Source: Chrysaora quinquecirrha (lineage: Eukaryota > Cnidaria > Scyphozoa > Semaeostomeae > Pelagiidae). From it: a stretch of 64,000 nucleotides of DNA. The notes under the pieces were generated by a model. It was given only the letters and a program-made list of their open reading frames with translations, was not told the origin of the DNA and searched no databases. The stretch is from positions 6,850,863 through 6,914,862 of the forward strand of contig JACTAT010000037.1 in the NCBI GenBank assembly GCA_014526335.1. The letters run 5' to 3'. Both the position numbers and the translations under genes were made by a program. Below are positions 36,501 to 47,600 of this stretch, piece after piece. How positions within the stretch are numbered: position 1 is the stretch's first letter; each line of letters opens with the position of its first letter.

Positions 36501-39500
36501 AATTATGTTTGCAGAATATTTTACGGTTGTTCACGATATTTTGCACAAGCCATAGTGATTCCATGGGTCTACACTGGTTGTTGTCAATGGGATAAGAATA
36601 ATGGATGAAAGCACTTTCGCTAAGAGTCTTGAATATACATTACTATATCCATTATAAGGGTTGTGCAAATTTACTGTTGAATTACACTTAGTGTTAATAT
36701 ACTTAAGTCATCATTCCCTGCTAACCTACGATCAAATCTAGATATCTGTATTAATCAAACAGGAAAAACGAGAACAAACTATGCTAATGACGTGAATGAT
36801 TAATCCGTTTTAGAGCGATTAAGTTTAACTGTTCAAGAAGACACAAACGTAGTCCTACAGTAAACACCACCTGCAGCTGCGCTTACTGAATCAAGTGCTC
36901 TCATCTTAGAACAACATATCTGTGATATGATAAAATGGCGGGAAGAATCGAGCACTGACAATCTTCTGCCACTCCTCAAAGTATAAACGTCAGAACATAG
37001 TCAATGGTCAGAAACAGACGGGAACGATTTATTGACATGGTTTAAGTTTTAGTAAACCTGCTAAATATTTCTGTTTTCAATTTATCGAAAAATGCTGTGG
37101 AACCTTTAACTGCAAGATGTTGCTTTCAAGAAACAACCCCTTGATCGCTTCTATAGCCTCTGACCATGAGCTTATTATCTGACAACGTTGCCAAGCGACT
37201 AGCGGCCACCCTCCACCCAACAAATTGGTCGTTCCAATCAGATTGCAGCATTTTATCTGCTGCATTTTCATTATAGGCTTATCATTGCGATTCGATTTCG
37301 CGTGAGACTGAACATTAGAACGACATGAAGACGATCAGTGACCAGCAGAGCGAAGTGGCGAATGCAACTTTCGATAAAAAATTTTCAAATTTTCATCCAT
37401 GTCCAGTTATATTTTACAAGATAACCAACTCACTCCAAATGAAATTTTATTGTACAGTAATGATCTTTGTTAATGATTAGGAAGCAGAATTTGTTTCGTC
37501 CAGTCATTTCTTTTCTGGCAGGAACATCTCAGAATTGTTGCTGTTCAGCAACAGCAACAAATCATGCAAACCTTTTACAATTATTTCACAAGAAGATGTA
37601 GCCTTGGCAGACAATGCCGATTCAAAAGCTAGGCTTATGTCCACATTGCGGACAGTAAGAACTAGTTACCGACTGCTGATCGACAATTTTGGGAACTAAT
37701 TTATTGAACGCCCTGGAAGCTATAGTTTGCAACCAGTTCATTTTTGACGGCAGTTAGTCGGCGAATGGTTCAAGAAAGTTGGGCATTTTCTACTTCTGAG
37801 ACAAGTTACCAACTGCTTCCCGTCAGTCACAGTCGACCAACGACGACGATCAACTATATCCTGTAAGTTCTGATTTGTTGGTGACATGTCGACATACGTT
37901 GGCAGTTCCAACTAGCCAGCGTTAGTTCTATCAAGCCTGGCTTAATTACGATGACTGACTTTTCGGAAGAGCAAGAAAATAATGAAGATGAGACGCAGGC
38001 TGCAGAGAGTCCTAGTGGTGTAAGGAAAGAAACTCAAGCATTACAATTTTTAGGCTATTTTGAGATGGAGCGAGAAGAATACGGTACGATGAAGTCAATA
38101 CTGAATTCAATGGAGAATTGTTCCAAGACCCTTCAGAAGATGTCCCATATATCCGATAGTTTATTTCAAGGATTTCTTTGGTAGTGAATTATTATTCATT
38201 CACATCACTGAGCAGAGATTCATTCACATTCATTCACATCAATTTGTATTCTATTCGGACCAAGAATTTGGATATGTCCAGAATTATCAGAAACAATAAG
38301 TTGGTTTAATGGGTGCATTGTCTTGAAACGAATCAGAGATTTGCTACGCTTTTGTTATTCTACAAATACGTGAAAACTAAGCAAAACAAAAAAAGATCAT
38401 TGATTCAGTCTTCCACGTAAATTTCAGGTTTTCAAGAAGTAGCCCATATTTGGTGTGGTTGTCTGACTCAGTCCAGTCAAGAAACTCAACTAAAACCAAA
38501 TCAGTTCCAAAAAGAACACACAAAATTTTATTTGCTTTGCTCGGTAAGCAATAAAAGCGAATTGCTACGAAAGCGATCCGCAATTCTCTTCTTCCGGTCG
38601 GGAAGAGCAAATAGCTTCGCTACTGCAATTAAAAGAACGGTACAACGTCGCACCCAACTTTTGCTTCGCTCCAAAAGAACGCAGCCGACTTTGATGAAGA
38701 CAATAGCGAAATTCTGTCCTTAAAATCTTCTGAATCTTATGAAGCCCATAAATTTCTTTAACTTCATATTTTAGCTACTGTACATATGCACAAGTCGTGA
38801 TACGCCTAGCAGGACTAGGCTAGACAACGACTAAAGGAAAGTCAAGGCGCTCTTTAAAGAAGAAATCCAAAGCTAAACTTAAGTCTTCTAGCCTTGAAGA
38901 CCATTTCCAGTCGTCTTTAAGTTAATTACTAAAGAATTTTTGGCATTCAAGTTTCGAAATATCTAGAAATCCCTATGTAAATCATCGCAAATCTTAATAA
39001 ATCCCATAAACTTGAAAACCAAAGACACAGAGATTTATAAATCCCATAAATCTCGTACGCCATTTTTTGAAGAAATACAATTAATCATAATCATATATTT
39101 CTGCTGAAAGAAGTAAAGCCTTATAATTGATGAATATTTAATGAAAAAAGAGCAAAAATGAATTATTTACCAGCTTGTTCTTCGTGTCTCGCTTGAAGCA
39201 GCCATAAAGCAATCGAAGATGGACACTTTTTAACCTTGAAAATGAAACAACATTCGACAGTTAATACGTCTTACCAAAGATTAGGTTTCATGGCCATACA
39301 GCATACTAACAATGTTTTAGTTTGCTACTCATTTTGCCTACTGATATATTTCCGGCAAGCTCATAAAATAACATTCTAACGAATACAGAAATCTAGAAGA
39401 AAGTAAGAATATATAATATTGCGATAAACAGCGGAATCATTTTCGGGCATACTTAAAAGCTTTTTTCGTCTGACACTCCTCAGAGTATGAACGTCAGAAA

Positions 39501-42500
39501 CAGACCCAAACAATAGACTAAGGCGGAATTTATACACAGATGCGGCTCGAAATGCACCAATCAGAAAGAACGAAAAGCTGAATTGGCATTGTGTTTCAAA
39601 CACCAATCAGCTGGTCGGATACAGCGGGAAGACCAATAGAATAAATTGAAGAGTCCAAGTGAGAAAACGAACTCTTTCTGTCTACACAGAACTTGGTTTT
39701 GATGTGGACAGATTCCAAAACACTAAGTGAAACAAAGATCTTGCTTTGTGAAACAAAGATCTTGTAGTTTTCTGCACAAATTGGGTTATCGAGTAGGTTT
39801 TGTCCTATTGCTGAATCATGTTTGAGACTAGGCTAGGCTAGACTAGGGTTGGTTGCTCGCTTTGCCGAAAATTGTGCTGACAGGCTGTAGGGACAGGCTG
39901 TTCTATCCTATCACCTCATCTCTGGGAAGTACGACCTACGTACCTGGCATCACACCAGCACGAACATTCGTAAATAACCAAACTTTTCTGTGTCGTAGGC
40001 ACGCACAATCCTTTTGAATGGACATCCGTGAACTAACCAAAAACTAACCGAGGGTTGGCAGCAGTGAAACACTTAGTTATGGCCTGTTTAATTTGACTTT
40101 CGAATCTCAATGAGACGTTTCCTATCCAAGGCATTGGTAAACAGGGCACTTCTGCAGACCATACTTTTTATCAGGCGAAAAACTTGCGATCTTCTTGCGA
40201 AAACAATCCGAAATAACGTGCTCAGAGTATTCGTTTTCAATAAGAATAGACCGTCTTTTGTTTTGTGGAATTTTCAATAGAAAATACTCGCACTGGGCAA
40301 CAGTGTTTACAAAAACAGAAAAACATTTCGAATGCAGTGCTTAGCATCTCGATCTTGTTAGTCTATATTATGATTAATCGGGTTAAATTCTATTTCTCGT
40401 ATGTGATCCAATTAATCTCACAAGAAAGGAATCAATACGTATAATAGAAATAAGCGCAAATGTTCTGATTTATTATAATTTATTATAATAATACAGTTAA
40501 GGTTTCTTCGAAGTAGAAATTAAAGATGGCAAAAAAAGGATAGATACATAAGATAATACAATAGAGCAATGGCTCACAATCATGACTGAAAGTTGAACAG
40601 TTTCGCTCTATCCTCGTTCCTGCCTTCCCAGAATCACTCTCTTCTGACGAATAAAGGGCCAGTCAATATTCTCAGCCCATAAGCAGTTTGTTCATATTTT
40701 TGGAATTACCAATAAAATTGCATGGGATGGCCCACGCTTTCATTTAGTAAGGTGGACAACATATTCAGCATTTGGCCGCTATGTGATAGTTGACTCAAAC
40801 GATCGCGAGGGCTCCAAAAACTGCAACGACCCCAAGCAAATTGGGCTAAGAAATTACATGTCTCTAATTAATCTGGATCTATAATAATGAGGTTGGAGAT
40901 TTCACTTCAATAAAATAGGCGCGGGCTGAAAAGTTGTGATTCACGCACAATAAACGTGAGTTGCACATCATATAGAGCACTGTAAGGTTTTTCGATCACG
41001 CGCGATGCGACCCACAGCTGCGTAACAACAGCAAATTTTCAACCAATTGAACAATAAAATTCGGCCTCTCGTTTTATGAAATCACAATGGTATTGTAAAA
41101 TACTCGGTATGCTTTCATCAAATGCATGTGGTACTGTAAAATCAGCAAAGAAGATTATTTTCCGTTTCCGTGCGCCATACACAAACTTTAAAAGGAAATA
41201 TAGCACTGAGGTGGCTTGACGACTCTGACGAGCTTAACACGAACTGACAGTAAAAAGTCCATTTCTGGGGCAGACGGTATCAACAACCAAAAAGCGAAAA
41301 ATGAGCGAAACATTTTTATCCACGCAGAATAGATTGAAAGATTAATTGGAAAAATTTGATAGGGGGATTAGCGATTTAGAATAAGAGAAACAGGGTTGAA
41401 AAGCCAAAAAAATAAATAAACGGGAGGGGGGATTGTTTGAGATCGAAGAGGAATAAACAACAGAAACCCTGTTTCAGGGACAATGTACGATAAAGATTCA
41501 TGAAGTGGAAATCATAAAAAAAGAAAGATTCCGTTAAAAAAACTCACCCCTGATTTATAAGCATCTCTTGCACCATCCAAGTTTCCTTGCTGTGCCTCGA
41601 TTTGCCCTTTCATCATCCATAACTAGGAAAAGTGTGATATGTAAACAGTCTAAACTTATAGGAATCGGGGACAAATATAGTCAAACCGAAAAAGATAATA
41701 GTTGGTACTTTTCAAAAAATACAAGTAACAAGTTAACATTTTAGACGCCGGGGCAGTGCATTTTTTCAAAAATGCATACCAGATTCCCGTTAAAAAAAGA
41801 AGATCTCAATTGGATTTCTACAGAAACAGAAGAAATCCAAGCGAATGGTACTTGTACTTGCACATGTTGGCCATTTATGCAAAGAATTTGACACAAGTGT
41901 TTTTTATCATATTCCATTCCATACACCTTTTCAACTAAGGGCCTCGTTTTCAAAAAAATTGAAAATCGCCTCAAAGAAACTTCAAATTCGAATTCAGCGG
42001 CTTCGTTTTAGTTTTAAGGCAAATTTTACGCTACAAGTCCTTACGATATTGATTCTATAGCGATTAAAAGTTTGAAAATTTATAAGGGATTTGACCGAGA
42101 AAAATGACTGAGGGTGTAAAATTTCACCCCGAGCGATTTTTCACGGTCAAATCCTTTATAAATTTTTAAACTTTCAATCGCCATAAAATCAACATAAAAG
42201 AACTATACGCGTAAAAATTTCCCTCAACACTGAAATGAAGGTGCTCAATCTTAATCTGGGGTAAAAATTTTTGTAGGACCAAATTTTCGTAAATTTTGAA
42301 AACGAGGCTCGTAGTTGAAAAGGTGTATTCTCTCGTACCTACAACTCTTCTCTGGTTGTTTCCAAATACCCTGAATGTGTGTTGGTAGAGTGCTATGAAA
42401 TACTTTTAAGAAAAGTATTTGCTATACATTTTGTGCAAGAAGAAATCATGTGAATGGGATTTTTCTTTGAAAACAAGGGTCTTGGGAAAACGGAACATAA

Positions 42501-44237
42501 AATTACAAAACGCTTAATGTTACTGGTGATTATAAGCATTAGAACTTTGCGAATGGCAAATTACCTTTGGGAAATCGGCATACTTTTGAAGAGCCTCTTT
42601 TAGTAGTTCTCTTGCCTGCAAAGAAAAAGACGATGTTTATTAATACTAAAACCTAAGATTAGAGATGAAAAGAGGGTGTCAATTAATATAAAAACTGCAT
42701 TTTTATATTTAAAAAATATAACCTATAGCTACCACTATTACCGCCAAAAAAGGAAAACAACATGTTAAACAAAATAAAAGCAATTTTATACCTCCAGTAT
42801 TTAAAGTATTAAACTCATAAACATGTCGATATAATTTGCTATATGAACGAGGAAAGTGAAAATATATGTCTATAATGGCTGCCAAAAGTAATGGAACATT
42901 CTTGCTAAAATGTGCTGCCACAAAGCACTTTTCTTGTTTTTATCACACCCCCTAAACAAAAACGAATCACAAGAATATATTTAAGTTTGTTTAACCAATT
43001 ACAGCGAGGATTTTTCAGAATCATTGGCAAAGCAAGATTTTTTTTCACTTAAGGGTTTTGGAATCTGTCTACATTAAAACCAAAAGGCCGGTTCTGTGTA
43101 GACAGAAAGGGTTCGTTTTCTCACTTGGACTCTTCAAATAATTCTATTGGTCTTCCCGCTGTATCCAACCAGCTGATTGGTGTTTAAAACACAATACCAA
43201 TTCAGCTTTTCGTGCTTTCTGATTGGTGCATTTCGAGCCGCATCTGTGTATAAATTCTGTCATAGTCTATTGTTTCGGTCTGTTTCTGACATTCATACTC
43301 TGAGGACTGTCAGACGAAAAAAGCTTTGAAGTATGCCCGAAAATGATTCCGCTGTTCATCTCAATTTTAAAATAACAATAGCTAAAAAATAAACAGAAAA
43401 GCTTAATGAAAACAGGCATACCTGAATAATGTTTCCTAATACCCATTCCAGTCGAACAGATTTCATATATACCTACAATGAAAGTATGCAGATGCGTACC
43501 AGGTCATTCGTCTTGTGGTACCTTTTGACTATAAGTATCTAAGTATCTAATAAACTTTGCACAGACGGTATTATTGTAATGGGAACGTAACATGGCCATG
43601 AAAACTGAATGACAGTCTAGGGATTATGCACTTGTTATTGCATTTCTCTTAAACAGTTCTTCCAAAATATTCGGAACGGAAGTTCTTTATTATAATGTTT
43701 TTTAGAAATTTAACCAAACCCCTTTCACTAGTAAGGATTTAAGGAAATGAAAATTGAATTTCGAAAGTTTATTTCAGTTATTTGCACGAAACTTTAGTCT
43801 ATCCTGTAACTTCGTCAAATATTATTAGTTGAAGACAGGCTAGGTATGAAATTTATATGTACAGTGACCAGGCTTTCCATGACCAGGCTTTCAACGAGAA
43901 ACTTGTAATTTAAGTCTAAATGCATTACAGAAAAGCACTGACACGTCAAACGGTTGGCTACAGTCCAGTTTCACCAAATTTCAGGGCTCATCAGTGCAGC
44001 TAAACTGAGAGAAGAACATAGCCCAACGTTAGATATCAGGCATCAAGCAGTCAATAGTGGCAATACATTATCATTGTATAGATCCACAAGATCCTATACA
44101 TAACTTGCAAACACTATGGAACTCGAGATAGCAGATGTAATGAATGTAAAGAAAGTAAAGAAGTAAAGAAGTACAGAATGCAAAGAATGCTTACACGAGG
44201 AGTAGGTGCACTTGTTCTTGCTTTCTGTAACAGTCGT
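27405..44237 (-). CDS. PRPF6: Pre-mRNA-processing factor 6 (PRPF6), 3' half, with a damaged exon
   Basis: PRPF6 is the bridging HAT-repeat (half-a-TPR) protein of the U4/U6.U5 tri-snRNP. Ten exons in transcript order: 44237-44195, 43472-43422, 42615-42565, 41622-41548, 39234-39171, 33261-33192, 32815-32748, 31080-30982, 29786-29660, 27563-27405. Peptides match the family's C-terminal HAT repeats: [113 protein letters not shown] and the C-terminal [15 protein letters not shown]. Phases agree at every junction except around the 31-kb exon. There one A is missing before SVDALK, and a short transposon follows where the family has KCEHDPHVLLAVAK, which I could not find. Exons for the N-terminal half were not found up to the window end. 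Either a recent lesion or assembly error, or a partial degenerating duplicate. Confidence 0.88.
28129..28517. mobile_element. Short inverted-repeat element in the last PRPF6 intron
   Basis: The left end aggaccccgtttacaccaat and the right end (reverse complement aaggccccgtttacattatg) form terminal repeats followed on both sides by gccggt. Internal gccggca motifs repeat. This type of end is common for hAT-derived MITEs, but I could not define an 8-bp target duplication here. Confidence 0.7.
29660..29786 (-). CDS. PRPF6: PRPF6 exon: [18 protein letters not shown]
   Basis: 127 nt; the first base completes a Lys codon, then [18 protein letters not shown] and the highly conserved [19 protein letters not shown], ending at a GTAGGT donor. 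Intact and well conserved. Confidence 0.95.
30575..30622. mobile_element. Remnant terminus of the ACACGAGCAA family
   Basis: The sequence aagtaacacgagcaagtttc resembles the end of the element at 20846-21125. It directly abuts the TACACTC-family insertion, so two transposons are stacked at the broken PRPF6 exon. Confidence 0.5.
30625..30979. mobile_element. TACACTC-family MITE inserted at the PRPF6 31-kb exon
   Basis: The left end CACTCTTTTTTATAAGAAC and the right end GTTCTTATAAAAAAAGAGTG are inverted. TA flanks both sides (30623-30624 and 30980-30981). The element shares most of its inside, in opposite orientation, with the copy at 36114-36499. No ORF with a domain. Confidence 0.88.
30982..31080 (-). 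CDS. PRPF6: PRPF6 exon with 1-nt deletion and transposon at its 3' end
   Basis: The acceptor catcgttttag precedes (A)[16 protein letters not shown], then [10 protein letters not shown] in frame to 31001. The next bases read SVDALK, as the family requires, only if one A is added (the run acaaaagcg has four A where five are needed). At 30980 the TA of the MITE begins. No good donor is visible: the only GT in the segment is in gcgttgatg. Read as given, the exon runs into TGA. Confidence 0.8.
31424..32124. mobile_element. Inverted-repeat element rich in CCAACATGTTGG palindromes
   Basis: The ends are caggccgcaaaacgtgccaa (left) and, reverse-complemented, aggcctccgcgaaccgtgcc (right). The 12-bp palindrome ccaacatgttgg and its variant tgttggccaaca occur repeatedly near 31445, 31695, 31765, 31830, 32060 and 32085. 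Inside, 31485-31680 is a large hairpin: aaaagatggccgccgttt pairs with aaacggcggccatctttt, and gttctgggaataatttcc pairs with gaaattattcccagaatt. No transposase ORF. Confidence 0.75.
32748..32815 (-). CDS. PRPF6: PRPF6 exon: [22 protein letters not shown]
   Basis: 68 nt. The first base completes the Trp codon begun by the previous exon; the exon ends LMAK plus one base at a GTAATT donor, and that base completes Ala with the next exon. Matches the family's LESVRLEYRAG segment. Confidence 0.93.
33192..33261 (-). CDS. PRPF6: PRPF6 exon: [18 protein letters not shown]
   Basis: 70 nt; starts with two bases of Gly after the acceptor gtcttgtttag and ends NAELTG-type at the split Trp codon (NAEL plus TG) with donor GTGCGT. 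Typical HAT repeat helix pair. Confidence 0.93.
34720..35213. mobile_element. hAT-type MITE with perfect 8-bp target duplication
   Basis: The 494-bp element starts AGGCCCCCCAAG and ends CTTGGGGGTCT, so its termini are inverted, and CATTGCGG is duplicated at 34712-34719 and 35214-35221. Inside are many gcgtgatttcgtga-like motifs in both arms. An 8-bp duplication with short inverted ends is characteristic of hAT elements. It is non-autonomous, with no ORF. Confidence 0.88.
35525..35890. repeat. Four-copy degenerate tandem repeat, about 80-90 bp
   Basis: Landmarks gtcttctg near 35541 and 35633, cctcttctg near 35790 and gacttctg near 35874 are each followed at similar spacing by versions of gttgtacgttaagtgttgc (near 35595, 35695, 35755 and 35840). 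All copies have diverged. Confidence 0.75.
36114..36499. mobile_element. TACACTC-family MITE, second copy
   Basis: Ends CACTCTTTTCTTATAAGAAC and TTCTTATAAAAAGAAGAGTG with flanking TA at 36112-36113 and 36500-36501. It contains ggaaattttgatcgacgctg and attccttggta, matching the element at 30625-30979 read on the other strand. Confidence 0.85.
37951..38184 (+). CDS. Unrecognised 77-codon acidic ORF in a PRPF6 intron
   Basis: Starts [20 protein letters not shown] and ends in a Leu/Ser-rich helix-like segment ([20 protein letters not shown]). It is preceded by repeat-like DNA with gtcgac/gacgac motifs. No family recognised; it could be the N-terminus of a lost transposon gene or chance. Confidence 0.2.
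   Translation: MTDFSEEQENNEDETQAAESPSGVRKETQALQFLGYFEMEREEYGTMKSILNSMENCSKTLQKMSHISDSLFQGFLW
39171..39234 (-). CDS. PRPF6: PRPF6 exon: [21 protein letters not shown]
   Basis: 64 nt, phase 0 in and phase 1 out, with donor GTAAAT. The KKCP and LW motifs are those of the corresponding HAT repeat of PRPF6. Confidence 0.93.
39440..39725 (-). repeat. Promoter-like repeat, copy A
   Basis: Reverse complement of the segment at 43040-43365. Read on the minus strand it carries several ATTGG (CCAAT) boxes, TATAAAT (39534-39528), the phrase ctgacgttcatactctgagg, then ATG opening [12 protein letters not shown] weaker relative of the tactttgaggagtg part lies near 36960-37010. Confidence 0.75.
41548..41622 (-). 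CDS. PRPF6: PRPF6 exon: [14 protein letters not shown]
   Basis: 75 nt, phase 0 at both ends, ending ARDAYKSG at a GTGAGT donor. LWMMKGQIE is a hallmark PRPF6 sequence. Confidence 0.95.
41922..42327. mobile_element. Inverted-repeat element, TACACCTTTTCAACTA ends
   Basis: The left end tacaccttttcaactaaggg and the right end ctcgtagttgaaaaggtgta are inverted and are followed inside by cctcgttttcaaaa on both sides. The centre folds on itself: aaatttataagggatttgac pairs with gtcaaatcctttataaattt. No ORF. Confidence 0.82.
42565..42615 (-). CDS. PRPF6: PRPF6 exon: [17 protein letters not shown]
   Basis: 51 nt, phase 0 at both ends, between tttgcag and gtaatt. Encodes one complete HAT-repeat helix. 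Confidence 0.93.
43040..43365 (+). repeat. Promoter-like repeat, copy B (inverted relative to copy A)
   Basis: On the + strand: ATTGG at 43146, 43175 and 43222, TATAAAT at 43249-43255, acattca at 43289, then ATG at 43333 opening [13 protein letters not shown] and a stop after 19 codons. CCAAT and TATA spacing resembles a polymerase II promoter. The copy ends shortly after the start codon in both places. Confidence 0.75.
43422..43472 (-). CDS. PRPF6: PRPF6 exon: [17 protein letters not shown]
   Basis: 51 nt, phase 0 at both ends, between cattgtag and gtatgc. Matches the family's VFMKSVKLEWVLDNI segment. Confidence 0.95.
44195..44237 (-). CDS. PRPF6: PRPF6 exon: [14 protein letters not shown] (most 5' exon found)
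   Basis: 43 nt; one base completes Arg, then 14 codons, with donor GTAAGC. The preceding family segment (SENDEYERAR-like) was looked for up to the window end and not found. Confidence 0.9.
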
Positions 44238-44631
44238 CTAAAAATTTAAAGAAATCATGATTATTATGTAAAGAACCTCAGAAAGAATTAATTGAGAACT
44301 CTTTTTATCTGACACAAAGCATTCTGGAATGGCCGGAGGGAGTGAACAGCGTTGACAGACAAAAAATGTCCAAAAATTGCAAATTTAAAAAAAATTGGTT
44401 GCCTTTTTAGAAGCAAAGCTTCGGAATAGATTGGAAAACCATCACGGCAACAAAAAACATTGCAGTATCAAGATTTTTCATTCACCAACGACAGACTAAT
44501 TTATTCAAAGAGACAACGGAGCAGCCTCTTGATTTCAATACCGTTATAGGAAAATTCAAAATTTTGAACGAAAAGTCTATCAAGACAAATCCATTTGAAT
44601 ATTTCAAATAAAAGCTAAACCATTATAAACA

Positions 44632-47600
44632 CCCGGGGTAATGTCTGTGCAGTACAGTGGAGGGATAACATGATGCGTGTGGGGGGATAACATTGAGTAC
44701 AGTGGAGGCTGTTCAGTACAGCGGAGGGACAACATTGAGTACAGTGGAGGCTGTTCAGTACAGCGGAGGGACAACATTGAGTACAGTGGAGGCTGTTCAG
44801 TACAGCGGAGGGACAACATTGAGTACAGTGGAGGCTGTTCAGTACAGCGGAGGGATAACATTGAGTACAGTGGAGGCTGTTCAGTACAGTGGAGGGATAA
44901 CATGATGCGTGTGGGGGGATAACATTGAGTACAGTGGAGGCTGTTCAGTACAGCGGAGGGATAACATTGAGTACATTGGAGGTTGTGCAGTACAGTGGAG
45001 GGATAACATCAGTACAGTGGAGGGATAACATGATGCAAGTGGGGGGATAACATCAGTACAGTGGAGGCTGTTCAGTACTGTGGAGGGATAACATCAGTAC
45101 AGTGGAGGGATAACATGATGCGTGTGGGGGGATAACATTGAGTACAGTGGAGGCTGTTCAGCACAGCGGAGGGATAACATCAGTACAGTGGAGGCTGTTC
45201 AGTACTGTGGAGGGATAACATCAGTACAGTGGAGGGATAACATGATGCATGTGGGGGGATAACATCAGTACAATGGAGGCTGTTCAGTACTGTGGAGGGA
45301 TAAAATCAGTACAGTGGAGGGATAATATGATGCGTGTGGGGGGATAACAATGAGTACAGTGGAGGCTGTTCAGTACAGCGGAGGGACAACATTGAGTACA
45401 GTGGAGGCTGTTCAGTACTGTGGAGGGATAACATCAGTACAGGGGAGGCTGTTCAGTACAGTGGAGGGATAACATGATGCGTGTGGGGGGATAACATTGA
45501 GTACAGTGGAGGCTGTTCAGTACAGCGGAGGGATAACATTGAGTACATTGGAGGTTGTGCAGTACAGTGGAGGGATAACATCAGTACAGTGGAGGGATAA
45601 CATGATGCAAGTGGGGGGATAACATCAGTACAGTGGAGGCTGTTCAGTACTGTGGAGGGATAACATCAGTACAGTGGAGGGATAACATGATGCGTGTGGG
45701 GGGATAACATTGAGTACAGTGGAGGCTGTTCAGCACAGCGGAGGGATAACATCAGTACAGTGGAGGCTGTTCAGTACTGTGGAGGGATAACATCAGTACA
45801 GTGGAGGGATAACATGATGCATGTGGGGGGATAACATCAGTACAATGGAGGCTGTTCAGTACTGTGGAGGGATAAAATCAGTACAGTGGAGGGATAATAT
45901 GATGCGTGTGGGGGGATAACAATGAGTACAGTGGAGGCTGTTCAGTACAGCGGAGGGATAACATCAGTACAGTGGAGGCTGTTCAGTACTGTGGAGGGAT
46001 AACATCAGTACAGTGGAGGGATAACATGATGCATGTGGGGGGATAACATCAGTACAATGGAGGCTGTTCAGTACTGTGGAGGGATAACATCAGTACAGTG
46101 GAGGGATAACATGATGCGTGTGGGGGGATAACAATGAGTACAGTGGAGGCTGTTCAGTACAGCGGAGGGATAACATCAGTACAGTGGAGGCTGTTCAGTA
46201 CTGTGGAGGGATAACATCAGTACAGTGGAGGGATAACATGATGCATGTGGGGGGATAACATCAGTACAATGGAGGCTGTTCAGTACTGTGGAGGGATAAC
46301 ATCAGTACAGTGGAGGGATAACATGATGCGTGTGGGGGGATAACATTGAGTACAGTGGAGGCTGTTCAGTACAGCGGAGGGATAACATCAGTACAGTGGA
46401 GGCTGTTCAGTACTGTGGAGGGATAACATCAGTACAGTGGAGGTTATAGCGCCATTTTGCTGCTTTCCATAAGCTATTTTGTTGTGTTGTTTTATTGACT
46501 GAGAAATGAAGGAGGCCTTTTTTCTTACTTGTCTGAAGTTATGCTAAGATTAACATAAATGGACGAAGAATGTAAATCCTTTTTGCTTGAAGCTCCCTCA
46601 AAGAAAAGCAGTAGCCCGAAAAGCTACTTCGATTGTTATTTAGAAAGTTTGGAAGCTTGCCTAGGTTTGGAGAAGTTGAAAGATGATGGAGATCTCGATG
46701 AAGATCTTTCCCAAAAAAGATCGTAAGGGTGGAGAAGCAAGACGCTGTTTAATTCCTTTCAACATTTCGGCTATTGGCGATATTGATTTGCATTCTGAAA
46801 ATGAAGATTACGAGTGGGATAGAAAATATTATTTCCGATGTGGTTGATGAATTATAATTCTTAGCGAGTTTGGTCATTCATAACGTAACGTCGTTAAAAC
46901 ACCTGCTTTCTTCAAGGTAGGGTCACCTTTCGAAACAAAATTTTGGAGAATCCTCTTCAGATGATGTAGCATCTTCAAAAGAAGTCTCATTTGCAAACTC
47001 GCCAAGAATTAATTCATATTAATTCATATTCACAATAATATTTTCTGTCCCATCTTCATAATCATAGTTGAAAGGAATTAAACAGCGTCTTGCTTCTCCA
47101 TCCTTACGATCTTTTTTGGGAAAGATCTTTATCGAGATCTCAATCATCTTTCAACTTCTCCAAACCTAGGCAAGCTTCCAAACTTTCTAAATAACAATCG
47201 AAGTAGCTTTTTGGGCTACTGCTTTTCTTTGAGGGAGCTTCAAGCAAAAAGGATTTACATTCTTCGTCCATTTATGTTTATCTTGGCATAACTTCAGACA
47301 AGTAAGAAAAAAGGCCTCCTTCATTTCTCAGTCAAGAAAACAACACAACAAAATAGCTTATGGAAAGCAGCACAATGGCGCTATTCCCTCCACTGTACTG
47401 CGATGTTATCCCTCCACAGTGCTGAACAGCCTCCACTGTACTGATGTTATCCCTCCGCTGTACTGAACAGCCTCCACTGTACTCAATGTTATCCCCCCAC
47501 ACGCATTATGTTAACCCTCCACTGTACTGATGTTATCCCTCCACAGTACTGAACAGCCTCCACTGTACTGATGTTATCCCCCCACATGCATCATGTTATC

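Noticed and set aside
44604..44922. Plus and minus ORFs with repeated LHCTEQPPLYSM or YSGGCSVQRRDN
   Set aside because: These are translations of the foldback arm minisatellite.
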